Positions 16,521-30,316 of a DNA stretch of 64,000 nt are shown piece after piece. Below the pieces are notes generated by a model that made no database searches, was not told where the DNA came from, and worked only from the letters and a program-made list of their open reading frames with translations. Source of the DNA: Microvirga makkahensis (GTDB taxonomy: Bacteria > Pseudomonadota > Alphaproteobacteria > Rhizobiales > Beijerinckiaceae); the NCBI RefSeq assembly GCF_009830105.1, contig NZ_WURB01000010.1, forward strand, positions 62,001 through 126,000, given 5' to 3'. The position numbers were made by a program, and so were the translations under genes. How positions within the stretch are numbered: position 1 is the stretch's first letter; each line of letters begins with the position of its first letter.

Positions 16521-17513
16521 GCCCAGAACCGCCAAGTCGGCACTCGATTCGGCGGCCGGATCGGGCGTGCCCGGAATGAAGGCGTCGAAAGCTGCCCAGA
16601 ACTGCTCGCGGACCTCGTCGCGCTCCATAAGGAGCTCATGGCGTGCGCCGGGAAGCACGATGGCATGGCCCGCCTTGAGCCGCGCGGCAAAGCGCTCCGT
16701 CGCAGGCGTGGCGCAGACCGGGTCGGCGCCCGCTGCGATGATCAGCGTGGGCAGTCGGATCTTCAGCGCGAAGTTCGGCGCCGTGAAGCGCTTCATGAAG
16801 CGGAAGGCGGAGTCGAGCCACGCCACCGTCGGCGCGCCGATGGCGCCGGGCCCGACGGCGGTCGCCGCGCCCGCGTTGCGGGAATATCGGGCGGGATCGC
16901 TCGTCAGGCGGTTTCCCTTGAACGGCAGGGTCGAGATCGACGTCTCGCCGCCGCCGGGCACGAACATCTTGCCGAGCCCGAGAAGCCTCAGGACGCGCGC
17001 GAGAAAGGCCACGCCGCGCGGGCGCTTGACGATGGACAGTGCGATCATCGGCGTGGTGGTCACGAGCCGGCGGAAGGGCAGCCAGTTCTCATAGGCCGCA
17101 TTCAGCGCGATGGCCCCGCCCATGGAATGGGCGAGCGCAAAATAAGGCGCGGGCATGTGGGGAATCAGGACCTGGTCGCGCACGGCCTCCAGGTCGAGCC
17201 TGTACTCGGAGAAACGCCTCACATGACCCTTGCGGGGATTCTTGACCTGCCGCCCCGAAAAGCCCTGCCCGCGCCAGTCGAAGGTCACGACCGCAAAGCC
17301 GCGCTTGAGCAGGTCGCCCACCGTCTCGAAATATTTCTCGATGAACTCCGCCCTGCCGTGCAGAACGCAGACGGTCCCCTTCGGCTGGTCTGTCTCGGCC
17401 TTCCAATAGGCGACGCGCAGGGCGGTGCCGTCGGCGGCGGTGATGCTGGTGAGCACCGGCTCGCCGGGCACGGGATTGTCGGGAGTTGGGAAGAATTCCA
17501 CGGTGGGCCTCAC
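16440..17513 (-). CDS. Alpha/beta hydrolase, lysophospholipase-like (PldB family)
   Basis: 357 residues. The serine aminopeptidase/monoacylglycerol-lipase fold shows VLHGRAEFIEKY (50-61), FDWRGQGFSGR (78-88), nucleophile elbow AHSMGG with S130, an acid near IIAAGADPVC and histidine in PGARHELLMERDEVR. In the PldB group this corresponds to a lysophospholipase or monoglyceride lipase. The final 26 residues lie antisense to hisN and have no family counterpart I know of. The start at 17513 fits the family N-terminus (FFPTPDNPVPGEP). Confidence 0.88.
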   Translation of the reverse strand: MRPTVEFFPTPDNPVPGEPVLTSITAADGTALRVAYWKAETDQPKGTVCVLHGRAEFIEKYFETVGDLLKRGFAVVTFDWRGQGFSGRQVKNPRKGHVRRFSEYRLDLEAVRDQVLIPHMPAPYFALAHSMGGAIALNAAYENWLPFRRLVTTTPMIALSIVKRPRGVAFLARVLRLLGLGKMFVPGGGETSISTLPFKGNRLTSDPARYSRNAGAATAVGPGAIGAPTVAWLDSAFRFMKRFTAPNFALKIRLPTLIIAAGADPVCATPATERFAARLKAGHAIVLPGARHELLMERDEVREQFWAAFDAFIPGTPDPAAESSADLAVLGLSAEQLDGGGVNPAVASRDDAPAIGG

Positions 17514-17563
17514 GAAACGATGTGACCCCTTTATAGGGCGCTCCTGGCCGCTGGGGCGAGCCT

Positions 17564-17592
17564 CTTGTACGCAAACCTGTTTATTCCCACAT
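17564..17592 (+). promoter_or_regulatory. Sigma-32 (RpoH) type promoter of hsp20
   Basis: -35 CTTGTAC at 17564-17570 and -10 CCCACAT at 17586-17592 with a 15-bp spacer, matching the heat-shock consensus CTTGAAA / CCCATnT. Predicted transcript start near 17599. Confidence 0.65.
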
Positions 17593-17599
17593 GGAAGCG

Positions 17600-17691
17600 G
17601 TGGCGGCCCGATGGCGTCACGAATTCCGGATCCAGCCTCAAGAAAGGTGGATCTTCACACAATGCATGTTGCTTCTGATGGAGGATATGCC
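17600..17691 (+). promoter_or_regulatory. ROSE-like RNA thermometer in the hsp20 leader
   Basis: The last hairpin (17664-17690) pairs GCAUGUU-G-CUUC with GGAGGAUAUGC around a UGAU loop. The whole Shine-Dalgarno GGAGGA (17680-17685) is buried, and G71 of this numbering (17671) is bulged opposite it, which is the diagnostic feature of ROSE elements (UUGCU opposite the SD). Such hairpins melt at heat-shock temperature and release translation. Confidence 0.75.
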
Positions 17692-18150
17692 ATGCGACAG
17701 TTCGATCTTGCTCCCCTCTACCGCAACACGGTCGGTTTCGACCGCCTGTTTTCGATGCTCGACCAGATGGTCGGCGTCGACGCGGCCCCGAGCTATCCGC
17801 CCTACAACATCGAGCGCACCGGCGAGAATTCCTATCGCATATCGATCGCGGTTGCCGGCTTCACCGACAAGGACCTCACCATCGAGGTGAAGGAAAACAC
17901 ACTCTCCGTGCGCGGGGAGAAGAAGACCGGTCAAGAGCGCAAGGCTGAAGTGCTCCATCAGGGTATTGCAGCGCGCAGCTTCGACCGCCGCTTCCAACTG
18001 GCTGACGGCGTTCAGGTGACGGGTGCCTCCCTTGAGAACGGCCTGCTGCACCTGGATCTCGTGCGCGAGACGCCCGAGGCCAAGAAGCCGAAGCTCATCC
18101 CGATTTCCACGGACGGCGCTCAGGCCCTCGAGACCAACCAGGCTGCGTAA
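17692..18150 (+). CDS. Small heat shock protein Hsp20 (IbpA class)
   Basis: 152 residues from MRQFDLAPLYRNTVGFDRLF at 17692, preceded by GGAGGA. The N-terminus is the IbpA/HspA class-A signature. The alpha-crystallin domain spans about 35-125 (YRISIAVAGFTDKDLTIEVK, LSVRGEKK, ARSFDRRFQLADGV), and the C-terminal KLIPI is the I-x-I anchor that mediates oligomer assembly. It is an ATP-independent holdase. Upstream in-frame ATGs lie within the leader and are not used if the thermometer is real. A strong terminator follows. Confidence 0.95.
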   Translation: MRQFDLAPLYRNTVGFDRLFSMLDQMVGVDAAPSYPPYNIERTGENSYRISIAVAGFTDKDLTIEVKENTLSVRGEKKTGQERKAEVLHQGIAARSFDRRFQLADGVQVTGASLENGLLHLDLVRETPEAKKPKLIPISTDGAQALETNQAA

Positions 18151-18180
18151 AGCCTTCACGAGAGCCTGAAAACAAAAAGA

Positions 18181-18212
18181 GCGCCCCGGTTGATCCGGGG
18201 CGCTTTTCTTTA
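18181..18212 (+). terminator. Intrinsic terminator of hsp20
   Basis: GCGCCCCGG, loop TTGAT, CCGGGGCGC, followed by TTTTCTTTAT; 30 bp after the hsp20 stop. Confidence 0.93.
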
Positions 18213-18330
18213 TGGGAACTTGGTCCTGGTCTTCCCGCCGGGGCTTGGAGGTGAGCCCCGTTGGTAAAGGTCTCGTGGGGTCACACATCGCGGGTGAATG
18301 CGGCAGGGTTAGGGCAAGGCTGTGGGAAGA

Positions 18331-19407
18331 TCACTCCGCCGCCTGCCGGGAGGAGGCCGAGCGGGCGATGGCGAGCACCCTGTGCACGTCTTCCTCCCGG
18401 GTGGCGAAGGAGAGCACGAGGCGGATCAAAGCCTCGTTCGGCCCCACCGTCTCGCCTGCGGGCAGACTCAGCTCCGTCCAGGGATGATACAGCACGCCCG
18501 CCTCCTTGAGCGCCTTGTCCATGGCGGCCGGGATGATCGGGAAGACCTCGTTGGCCTGGGTTTCCCAGGCCAGCCGCACGCCGGGAAGCTCCGAGAGCCC
18601 CGCCGAGAGGAGTTTCGCCAAGCGGTTGGCGTGGCGGGCATTTTCATACCAGTGATCGCCGGCGAAATAGCCCTCGAACTGCGCCGAGATCAGGCGGCCC
18701 TTGGAAACGATCTGACCGGCGCGCTTGGACCGGTAATCGAGCGATTCGGCGAGTTCCGGCCTGAACACCACGATGGCCTCCGCCATCAGGCACCCGTTCT
18801 TCGTCCCGCCAAAGGACAGAATGTCCACGCCCTGCTTCCAGGTCATCTCCGCCGGGGTGCAGCCGAGCGAAACGAGGGCATTGGCGAAGCGCGCCCCGTC
18901 CATGTGGAAGGCAAGCCCGTGCTCCCTGCAGAGATCGCCGAGTTCCTTGAGCTCGCCGAGGTCGTAGACGAGGCCGCATTCGGATACCTGCGAGATCGAC
19001 AGGGCCTTGGGCGGCATCTGCTTCACGGCCCGGGGGAGCCCTCGCAGATAGGCCGAGACCCCCTCAGCCGTGAGCTTCGCACCAACCCCCGGCAGGCCTG
19101 CGAGCTTGGCTCCGTGCATGAAGAATTCCGGCGCGCCGCATTCGTCGTCGATGACATGCGCCTCCCGGTGACAGACGCACAGGCCGTAGGGCGGCACCGC
19201 GGAGGAGAGCGCAAGCGCGTTCGCGGCGGTGCCGGTGGTCACGAGGAACACGGAGACCTCCCGCTCGAAGATCTCGTTGAAGCGCGCCTTCACCCGCCTG
19301 GTGATCTCATCGCCCCCATAGGCCGCCATGGCCCCCACATTGGCCTGGGTCAGGGCCTGCAGAACCGGGGGACTGGCGCCCACGATATTGTCGCTTGCGA
19401 AATTCAT
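18331..19407 (-). CDS. ltaE: Low-specificity L-threonine aldolase
   Basis: 358 residues. Beta-eliminating-lyase fold with the N-terminal FASDNIVGASPPVLQAL, VTTGTAANALAL, FHMDGARFANALVSLG and the PLP lysine K203 in SFGGTKNG. It cleaves L-threonine and L-allo-threonine to glycine and acetaldehyde. An AAGGAGA Shine-Dalgarno sits six bases before the ATG at 19407. Upstream of that SD is a 39-nt perfect palindrome that must influence either its transcription or its translation. Convergent with hsp20. Confidence 0.93.
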   Translation of the reverse strand: MNFASDNIVGASPPVLQALTQANVGAMAAYGGDEITRRVKARFNEIFEREVSVFLVTTGTAANALALSSAVPPYGLCVCHREAHVIDDECGAPEFFMHGAKLAGLPGVGAKLTAEGVSAYLRGLPRAVKQMPPKALSISQVSECGLVYDLGELKELGDLCREHGLAFHMDGARFANALVSLGCTPAEMTWKQGVDILSFGGTKNGCLMAEAIVVFRPELAESLDYRSKRAGQIVSKGRLISAQFEGYFAGDHWYENARHANRLAKLLSAGLSELPGVRLAWETQANEVFPIIPAAMDKALKEAGVLYHPWTELSLPAGETVGPNEALIRLVLSFATREEDVHRVLAIARSASSRQAAE

Positions 19408-19423
19408 CGATCGTCTCCTTGAA

Positions 19424-19462
19424 CATCGGAGCGAAGGGCGGCCGCCGCCCTTCGCTCCGATG
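19424..19462. repeat. 39-nt perfect palindrome at the ltaE ribosome binding site
   Basis: Two 19-bp arms (CATCGGAGCGAAGGGCGGC and its exact complement) around a single C at 19443. The inner edge is four bases from the ltaE Shine-Dalgarno (19413-19419). No U-tract follows on either strand. Confidence 0.9.
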
Positions 19463-20023
19463 CTCCCTTCTTGAAGCGGCGCATCGCCCGCTGTGGAACC
19501 GGGTGGCCCGCGTCAGCGAACCGAAGGGCCACGCTGCACCGGACCGGCGCAGCCTCCCCATGAGAGCCGACATGTCAAGATCGTTGACCCATCGGCGAAG
19601 ACTTTCGTTTCCGCGCAGCAAAGGTTGCTTTTGTTACATTCCAGGTTGGCTGCTTGTAACTTTTATCTAAAATTTTTCTAAACCCTCTTGTGCCCTTCCT
19701 GGTTCTCTGGCAATTTGCCCCTATTAGGACAGCGATACTGTCCCATTTGGGGTGCCTGCACCCCACGGCCTGAGGTTTTCTTGATGCTTCGTCAAATGCG
19801 AACGACGCGAGATACCGAAAAACCTGCCCGCAAAGCGCGGGCGGGGCGGGCAACTTTGGGCTGAATTCAAGCCTGGGATGCCCGCGAGGTGCGGGCTCTC
19901 CCTCCGGTGACCCGAGCCTCGCAAGACGCGGGAAGCGGCGGGCATCCGGAAGATCCAACCATCCGACGGGCCCGAAAACCGCCTCAAACACCTTGAAGAC
20001 GTGTTCGGATGTAAGGATCTGCC
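19463..20023. other. gltB upstream region
   Basis: No gene. An AT-rich block at about 19620-19690, with GTTAC...GTAAC half-sites at 19633 and 19655, is the likely promoter zone. Downstream, in the presumed leader, are hairpins GGGGTG/CACCCC (19749-19764) and GCCCGC/GCGGGC (19826-19842), then a larger closed structure at 19876-19947. Confidence 0.6.
19876..19947 (+). promoter_or_regulatory. Structured RNA candidate in the gltB leader
   Basis: Closing stem GGATGCCCGC (19876-19885) with GCGGGCATCC (19938-19947) encloses 52 nt with further complementary pairs (GGGCTC with GAGCC; CGAGG with CCTCG). It lies 76 bp before the gltB start. It does not match a riboswitch class I recognise. Confidence 0.45.
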
Positions 20024-24742
<4,719 letters not shown>

Positions 24743-24759
24743 GGATAAGGGGCAAACCG

Positions 24760-26181
24760 ATGGGTAAGGTCACAGGCTTTCTCGAATACGACCGCCAGGA
24801 GCAGAAGTATCAGCTCGCCGGTGAGCGCGTGCGCCACTTCCGCGAGTTCACCCTGCCGCTCGACGACAGCGATCTGAAGAAACAGGCGGGCCGCTGCATG
24901 GATTGCGGCATCCCGTTCTGCCACGGGCCGACGGGCTGTCCGGTGCACAACCAGATCCCCGATTGGAACGATCTGGTCTGGCAGGGCGACTGGGAGCAGG
25001 CCGCAGCCAACCTCCACACCACCAACAACTTCCCCGAGTTCACCGGCCGCATCTGCCCCGCCCCGTGCGAGGAAGCGTGCACCCTGAACCTCGAAAACCA
25101 GCCGGTCACCATCAAGACCATCGAGCAGGCCATTGCCGACAAGGCGTGGGAGATGGGCTACATCAAGCCTGAACCCGCAGGCTTCTCCACCGGCAAGCGC
25201 GTCGCCATCATCGGCTCGGGCCCTGCGGGCCTTGCCGCTGCGCAGCAGCTCGCCCGCGCGGGCCACGACGTTCATGTATTCGAGCGTCAGGCGAAGCCGG
25301 GCGGCCTGCTCCGGTACGGCATTCCGGACTTCAAGATGGAGAAGTACCACATCGACCGCCGCGTGAAGCAGATGGAGGCCGAGGGCGTCACCTTCCATTG
25401 TGGTATCAATATCGGCGTGGACCGCAGCTTCGCCTCACTTCACAACGAGTACGACGCGGTACTCTTCGCCGGCGGCGCAGAAGATCCGCGCAACCCGAAC
25501 CTGCCGGGCCAGGATATGAAGGGCGTGCATTACGCGATGCCCTATCTGACCCAGTCCAACAAGCGCGTGGGCGGTGAGGATGTCACCGACGAGCAGATCC
25601 TCGCAGGCGGCAAGCACGTCGTGGTCATCGGCGGCGGAGACACGGCCTCCGACTGCGTGGGCACCGCGTTCCGCCAGGGCGCGCTCTCCGTCACGCAGCT
25701 CGACATTCGCCCCAGGCCTCCGGAGCGCGAGGACAAGCTGACCGTGTGGCCGTACTGGCCGACGAAGATGCGCACCTCCTCCAGCCAGGCCGAGGGCGCC
25801 GAGCGCGAGTTCCAGGCTGCGACGCTCGGCATCGTCGGCAAGAAGGGGCAGGCCACCGGGGTGCAATGCGCGCGCGTGGACGAGAGGCGTCAGCCGATCC
25901 CGGGCACCGAGTTCACGCTCAAGGCCGACCTCGTCTTCATCGCCATCGGCTTTGCGGGTTCCGTCAAGGAGGGCCTGCTGGAGCAGTCCGGCGTCGCCAT
26001 GGACAGGCGCGGCAACGTGGTGGCGGACGACAGTAGCTACAGGACCTCCAACGATAAGGTCTTCGTGGCGGGAGACATGCGCCGCGGCCAGTCCCTCGTC
26101 GTCTGGGCGATTCGCGAGGGCCGCCAGGCCGCGCGCGCTATCGACACCTATCTGATGGGCGACAGCAACCTGCCGGTGTGA
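24760..26181 (+). CDS. gltD: Glutamate synthase small subunit
   Basis: 473 residues. N-terminal cysteines for two 4Fe-4S clusters (C46, C49, C54, C60 in [19 protein letters not shown]; a second set in [12 protein letters not shown]), then two Rossmann folds: FAD site [13 protein letters not shown] and NADPH site [12 protein letters not shown]. It passes electrons from NADPH through FAD to GltB. Same transcript as gltB. Confidence 0.98.
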   Translation: MGKVTGFLEYDRQEQKYQLAGERVRHFREFTLPLDDSDLKKQAGRCMDCGIPFCHGPTGCPVHNQIPDWNDLVWQGDWEQAAANLHTTNNFPEFTGRICPAPCEEACTLNLENQPVTIKTIEQAIADKAWEMGYIKPEPAGFSTGKRVAIIGSGPAGLAAAQQLARAGHDVHVFERQAKPGGLLRYGIPDFKMEKYHIDRRVKQMEAEGVTFHCGINIGVDRSFASLHNEYDAVLFAGGAEDPRNPNLPGQDMKGVHYAMPYLTQSNKRVGGEDVTDEQILAGGKHVVVIGGGDTASDCVGTAFRQGALSVTQLDIRPRPPEREDKLTVWPYWPTKMRTSSSQAEGAEREFQAATLGIVGKKGQATGVQCARVDERRQPIPGTEFTLKADLVFIAIGFAGSVKEGLLEQSGVAMDRRGNVVADDSSYRTSNDKVFVAGDMRRGQSLVVWAIREGRQAARAIDTYLMGDSNLPV

Positions 26182-26214
26182 TCGTCGGCACGCTGCATTG
26201 TCCTTCCCCGCCAC

Positions 26215-26243
26215 GTCATCACCGGCCTCGTGCCGGTGATGAC
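26215..26243. repeat. 12-5-12 palindromic repeat, complete copy
   Basis: GTCATCACCGGC, loop CTCGT, GCCGGTGATGAC; perfect 12-bp arms, 34 bp downstream of gltD. A related smaller unit CCTCGGA, TCAAG, TCCGAGG lies at 26292-26310. The rest of the 26182-26463 gap shows nothing else. Confidence 0.88.
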
Positions 26244-26463
26244 GCTTCAATAAGGCGCAAGGCTTTTCCGATCGAGATCGCCGGGACTGATCCTCGGATC
26301 AAGTCCGAGGCGGCGATGACGGGGAGGAGAGCCCGCAGGGGGAGGGAAAGCGGCGGAACGCGACCCGGCCCTCGGGCGCAGGATTGAGAGCCTGGCTTTC
26401 TCCCTGTTGGGGGAGAGCCGGCAGCGCGCCGTTTCCGAAAAGCCCTTCCTCGATTTGGATTCG

Positions 26464-27702
26464 TCAGCTTCGCGGCCAGCGGAAGTCGTCCGCGCGCCCT
26501 GGGCGGGAGCTTGGCGCGATGCCATTGCGCAGCGCGCGCTGCACGGGATAGGCATGATCGCCGTTCAGCTTCGGCACGCCGGAGATCAGGGTTCCGCCCG
26601 GCGTCACGTCCTGACGCGTCAGCGGCAGGACGGGGCCGACCAGGGGCTTGCTGGGAAGGGAAACCGGAGCGGCAGCATCCGGCGGTGCGGGAAGAGCGGC
26701 CTCAATGCCCGAGACTGCGGTCGGAGCGGTCGCGACCGGCGTGCCGGTGCGGATCGATTCCAGGATCTTCTTGATCTCCACATCCGCAAAGAAGGCGATC
26801 TTGCGCGCACCCGCCTTGGTGAAGGAGACGCCATCGCCGGTGCGCAGCCGTGCAGGCTCGCCGTCCACGTTGGGGCCGGTGGAGGTGTAGTGATTTTCGT
26901 CGTCCACGAATCCGGGGAAAATATCGACGTAAGCCCCGCCGTGGCGCTGCACATTCTCCTGATAGACGGTGTTCATGGCCAGGAGATCCTCGGAGAGCTT
27001 GCTGCTCTTCATGGGCGGCAGGCCGATCCAGACCACGGGAATGTTGCGTTCCCTGAAGGCGTTCAGGATCCCGTCGATCCGCTGCCCGTAGAGTTCCTTC
27101 CAGCGGTCGGAGAGCAGCTCGATCCGTTCCTCGCCCTCCTGCAGATTCTGGCGGTCGCTCAGGCCCAGCATGACGATGGCGACGGTCGCCTTCTGGCCGG
27201 AATCGAGGGTCGATCTGATGAAGTTCGGCCAATCCGCCGGATCACTGCGCACCAGATTGCTGCCGCTTCGAATCCTGCCCACCACGGCGACATCAGGATT
27301 CTCCCCATAGGCCGCCTCGAGCCCCTGGCGCGCGAACTCGGCTAGGGAATCGCCGAAGACCACGATGTGGGTGCTGGGATCCACCTTGGGCTTTTCAGAG
27401 CGCGCGACGCTCGTAGCTTGTGGAGCTTTGCGCGGCTTGGCGACAGGAGCGCGCGCCGGCGCCCGCGGTTCTTCGGGGGTTCCGAAGAAGCGTCGCAGGC
27501 TGAATCCCTGCCGAGGCTGCGCCGGCTGAACGAGCTTTCCGGGATAATAGCCCGGCGGATAGGCTCTGGGATCTCGGTAGGGCCGTTGCGGCTGCTGCTG
27601 CGGCGGGTAATAGTAATAACCTTGCGCCAAGACCGACTGACCGCTTCCCAGGGCGAGAAACAGGCTCAAAGTCAGCAGGCCAAGGATCGTCAGCAAACGC
27701 AT
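26464..27702 (-). CDS. DUF459 SGNH-hydrolase family secreted protein
   Basis: 412 residues. Signal peptide (LTILGLLTLSLFLALGS, cleavage near 26), then a Tyr/Pro/Gln-rich low-complexity stretch (28-60), then the DUF459 domain. The catalytic-type block I is VVFGDSLAEF with S119; GLSDRQ and the later HYTSTGPN/DGVSFTKAGARKIA blocks follow, consistent with SGNH fold elements. Relatives act as envelope acyl- or carbohydrate-esterases, but DUF459 members are mostly uncharacterised. It follows the lytic transglycosylase by 54 bp on the same strand, suggesting a cell-wall role. Confidence 0.87.
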   Translation of the reverse strand: MRLLTILGLLTLSLFLALGSGQSVLAQGYYYYPPQQQPQRPYRDPRAYPPGYYPGKLVQPAQPRQGFSLRRFFGTPEEPRAPARAPVAKPRKAPQATSVARSEKPKVDPSTHIVVFGDSLAEFARQGLEAAYGENPDVAVVGRIRSGSNLVRSDPADWPNFIRSTLDSGQKATVAIVMLGLSDRQNLQEGEERIELLSDRWKELYGQRIDGILNAFRERNIPVVWIGLPPMKSSKLSEDLLAMNTVYQENVQRHGGAYVDIFPGFVDDENHYTSTGPNVDGEPARLRTGDGVSFTKAGARKIAFFADVEIKKILESIRTGTPVATAPTAVSGIEAALPAPPDAAAPVSLPSKPLVGPVLPLTRQDVTPGGTLISGVPKLNGDHAYPVQRALRNGIAPSSRPGRADDFRWPRS

Positions 27703-27756
27703 GGTGGTTCCATGTTGATCCGGACCACCCGTTTTATAGGGCTTTCACCGGATCCG

Positions 27757-28983
27757 TCAGCGGGCCGCGCGCAATTCGCGCAGGACCGCGTAATCGGCGT
27801 AACCGTCGGGAATCAAGCCGCGTCCGAGCTGGAAGTTCCGCACGGCTTCCCGTGTCTTCGACCCGAACTTGCCGTCCATCTCGCCCTCGTAGAAGCCCAG
27901 CCGCGCAAGGCGCACCTGCAGCTCGTGGCGCTCGTCCTTGCCGAGAAGGGGCTGGTCCTTGGGCCAGGATCCCTGGATCGGCAGCCCTCCCATGATCCGG
28001 TCGCCGAGATGGGCCACGCCCATGGCATAGGCATCCGACGAGTTGTAGCTCTTGATGACGTCGTAATTGCGCGTGACCAGGAAAGCCGGTCCGCCCGCTC
28101 CGCCCGGCAGGAATAGGCTCGCCTCCCCCGCCCGCGGCATGGCCTTTCCGTCGGCCCGGCGCAGGCCCAGGGCCTGCCATTCGGCGAAGCTCAGCTTCAG
28201 ATACCTGAAGTCGAACCGCGCCGGCAGCCTGACCTCGAAGCCCCAGGGCAGACCCGGCTCCCAGCCCTGCCGGCGCAGGTAATTGGCGGTCGAGGCCATG
28301 GCGTCGGGCACGGAGGACCAGATGTCGCGCACCCCGTCGCGATTGCCGTCCACGGCATATTTCAAGAAGCTCGAAGGCATGAACTGGGTCTGCCCCATGG
28401 CCCCGGCCCAGGAGCCCAGCATCTTGTCGCGGCTGATGTGCTCCTCTTCGAGGATCTGGAGCGCATCGAGCAGCTCCTTCTTGAAGAAGTCGCCCCGGTA
28501 GCCCGTATAGGCGAGCGTCGCGAGGGCCCGTACCGCGTAGATTGAGCCGGTGAAGCTGCCGAAATTGGTTTCCATGCCCCAGACGCCGAGAATCACGGAA
28601 CGCGGAACGCCGTAGGTTTTCTCGATGGCGGTCAGGGTCTTCGGCCATTCGGCGGCCATCTCGCGGCCGCGCCGGAGGCGCTGAGCCGAAACCGAGCCGT
28701 TGATGTAGTCCCAGATCGGGCGGACGAACTCCGACTGCTTTTTGGTGAGCGCGATGATCTTCGGATCGGGCTCGACGCCCCGGAAGGCCTCATCGAAGGT
28801 GGCGCGCGAGACGCCGCGCGCCTTGGCCGTCGGCCACAGGCCCTGCACGAAGCGCTGGAATCCAGCCTCCGTCCCCCCCTGTGCCTGGACCGGCCGAATC
28901 GGGCCCTCCACGCCGATGATGAGGCTCAAACCGAGAAGGAGGGCACCGCCGAGGCGGCGCATCGAGAGAAGCGGCAGCTGCAT
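27757..28983 (-). CDS. Lytic murein transglycosylase, MltB family
   Basis: 408 residues. Signal peptide (about 1-34), catalytic domain about 40-330 with the glutamate E138 in GVWGMETNFGSF and AGAMGQTQFMPSSFLKYA, and a C-terminal peptidoglycan-binding domain about 345-405 (VRLARLGFYEGEMDGKFGSK). It cleaves the MurNAc-GlcNAc bond with 1,6-anhydro product formation in the periplasm. No lipobox cysteine, so it is probably soluble. Upstream galE and downstream DUF459 lie on the same strand. Confidence 0.94.
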   Translation of the reverse strand: MQLPLLSMRRLGGALLLGLSLIIGVEGPIRPVQAQGGTEAGFQRFVQGLWPTAKARGVSRATFDEAFRGVEPDPKIIALTKKQSEFVRPIWDYINGSVSAQRLRRGREMAAEWPKTLTAIEKTYGVPRSVILGVWGMETNFGSFTGSIYAVRALATLAYTGYRGDFFKKELLDALQILEEEHISRDKMLGSWAGAMGQTQFMPSSFLKYAVDGNRDGVRDIWSSVPDAMASTANYLRRQGWEPGLPWGFEVRLPARFDFRYLKLSFAEWQALGLRRADGKAMPRAGEASLFLPGGAGGPAFLVTRNYDVIKSYNSSDAYAMGVAHLGDRIMGGLPIQGSWPKDQPLLGKDERHELQVRLARLGFYEGEMDGKFGSKTREAVRNFQLGRGLIPDGYADYAVLRELRAAR

Positions 28984-29065
28984 GAATGTCGCTCGTCGGA
29001 ATGGGGCGGAATTGACCCCGCCATTGCGACACTAAGAGAGTTAACAGCCGGTTGATAGAGGGGGG

Positions 29066-30052
29066 TTATGCGGCTTTGCGCGCCGCCAAAATGTGTTCCC
29101 ACCGCAGGGCCTGATCGACGATCTCGGCCAGATTGTCATGCTGCGGCTGCCATCCGAGGCCCTGGATGCGGTCCACTTGGGCCACGAGCCGAGCCGGATC
29201 GCCCGGGCGGCGGGGACCGAGGCGTACCTCGAAATCGACGCCTGAGACTCTTTTGACCACGTCCACGACCTCCAGAACCGAGGCGCCGTGACCGTAGCCG
29301 CAGTTCAGAACGGCGCAATCGCCGCCCTCGCGCAAGGATTTCAGTGCGGCAAGATGCGCGCGGGCGAGGTCGTTCACCTGAACGTAGTCGCGAATGCAGG
29401 TGCCGTCCGGCGTCTCGTAGTCCGTGCCGAATACGTCGAGATGGGGGCGCTGGCCGAGGGCCGCCTGAGCCGCCACCTTGATGAGATGGGTGGCGTGGGG
29501 GGTCGACTGACCCGAGCGGCCCTTCGGATCCGCGCCCGCCACGTTGAAATAGCGCAGGATCGCATAGCGCAGGCTATGGGCCGCATGGGCGTCCTGGAGC
29601 ATCCATTCGCTCATGAGCTTGCTGCGGCCGTAAGGATTGATCGGGGACAGGGGCCTGTCCTCGGCGAGCAGCGGCGCATCGGCATTGCCGTAGACGGCAG
29701 CCGTGGAGGAGAAGACGAAGTTCCTGATGCCCGTCCGAACCGCCGTCTCGACCAGGGAGCGGGTCTTCACCGTATTGTTGAAATAGTAACCCAGCGGATC
29801 GGTGACCGATTCGGGCACCACGATCCGGGCCGCGAAATGCATGATGCTGTCGATCCCGTGTTCCTCGACGATCCTGGTCACCAGTTCCTGGTCGCCCACG
29901 TCGCCCACGACGAGGGCGGCCTCCGGAGGGACGGCCCAGCGGAATCCGGAGGACAGGTTGTCGAGAACCACCACCTGCTCGCCCGCATCCAACAGCTCGA
30001 GCACCATGTGGCTGCCGATATAACCCGCGCCGCCCGTCACCAATACCGCCAT
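29066..30052 (-). CDS. galE: UDP-glucose 4-epimerase
   Basis: 328 residues from MAVLVTGGAGYIGSH at 30052. NAD-binding GGAGYIG (7-13), FSSTAAVYG (114-122), and the catalytic Y141-x3-K145 (NPYGRSK). It interconverts UDP-glucose and UDP-galactose for envelope polysaccharides. A longer start at 30088 adds 12 unconserved residues. It is divergent from galU, which makes UDP-glucose, so the two genes supply the same pool. Confidence 0.95.
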   Translation of the reverse strand: MAVLVTGGAGYIGSHMVLELLDAGEQVVVLDNLSSGFRWAVPPEAALVVGDVGDQELVTRIVEEHGIDSIMHFAARIVVPESVTDPLGYYFNNTVKTRSLVETAVRTGIRNFVFSSTAAVYGNADAPLLAEDRPLSPINPYGRSKLMSEWMLQDAHAAHSLRYAILRYFNVAGADPKGRSGQSTPHATHLIKVAAQAALGQRPHLDVFGTDYETPDGTCIRDYVQVNDLARAHLAALKSLREGGDCAVLNCGYGHGASVLEVVDVVKRVSGVDFEVRLGPRRPGDPARLVAQVDRIQGLGWQPQHDNLAEIVDQALRWEHILAARKAA

Positions 30053-30316
30053 ATCCGTTCTCCCCGAGATCTGCCCGACCTGGCGCATTGCGCGGAAAGG
30101 GAGAGCGCCCCTCCCCGGCCCGATGCCGTCGTAGCCTAACCCAAACGCTTCAGCTTCAATTCAGGTCCCGAGCCGCAAAGAAGACCCGGCCCCGGTGCAA
30201 CAAGGCAGCGCGCCGGGCGTTAAGAGGAGCCTAAGCTTGACGGTAAACGGTTTTCTTTTGCCTGCCCTGCCTTAGATTGACCTCCCTCTACTCTCTGCTC
30301 AAACATGGCTTGATCG

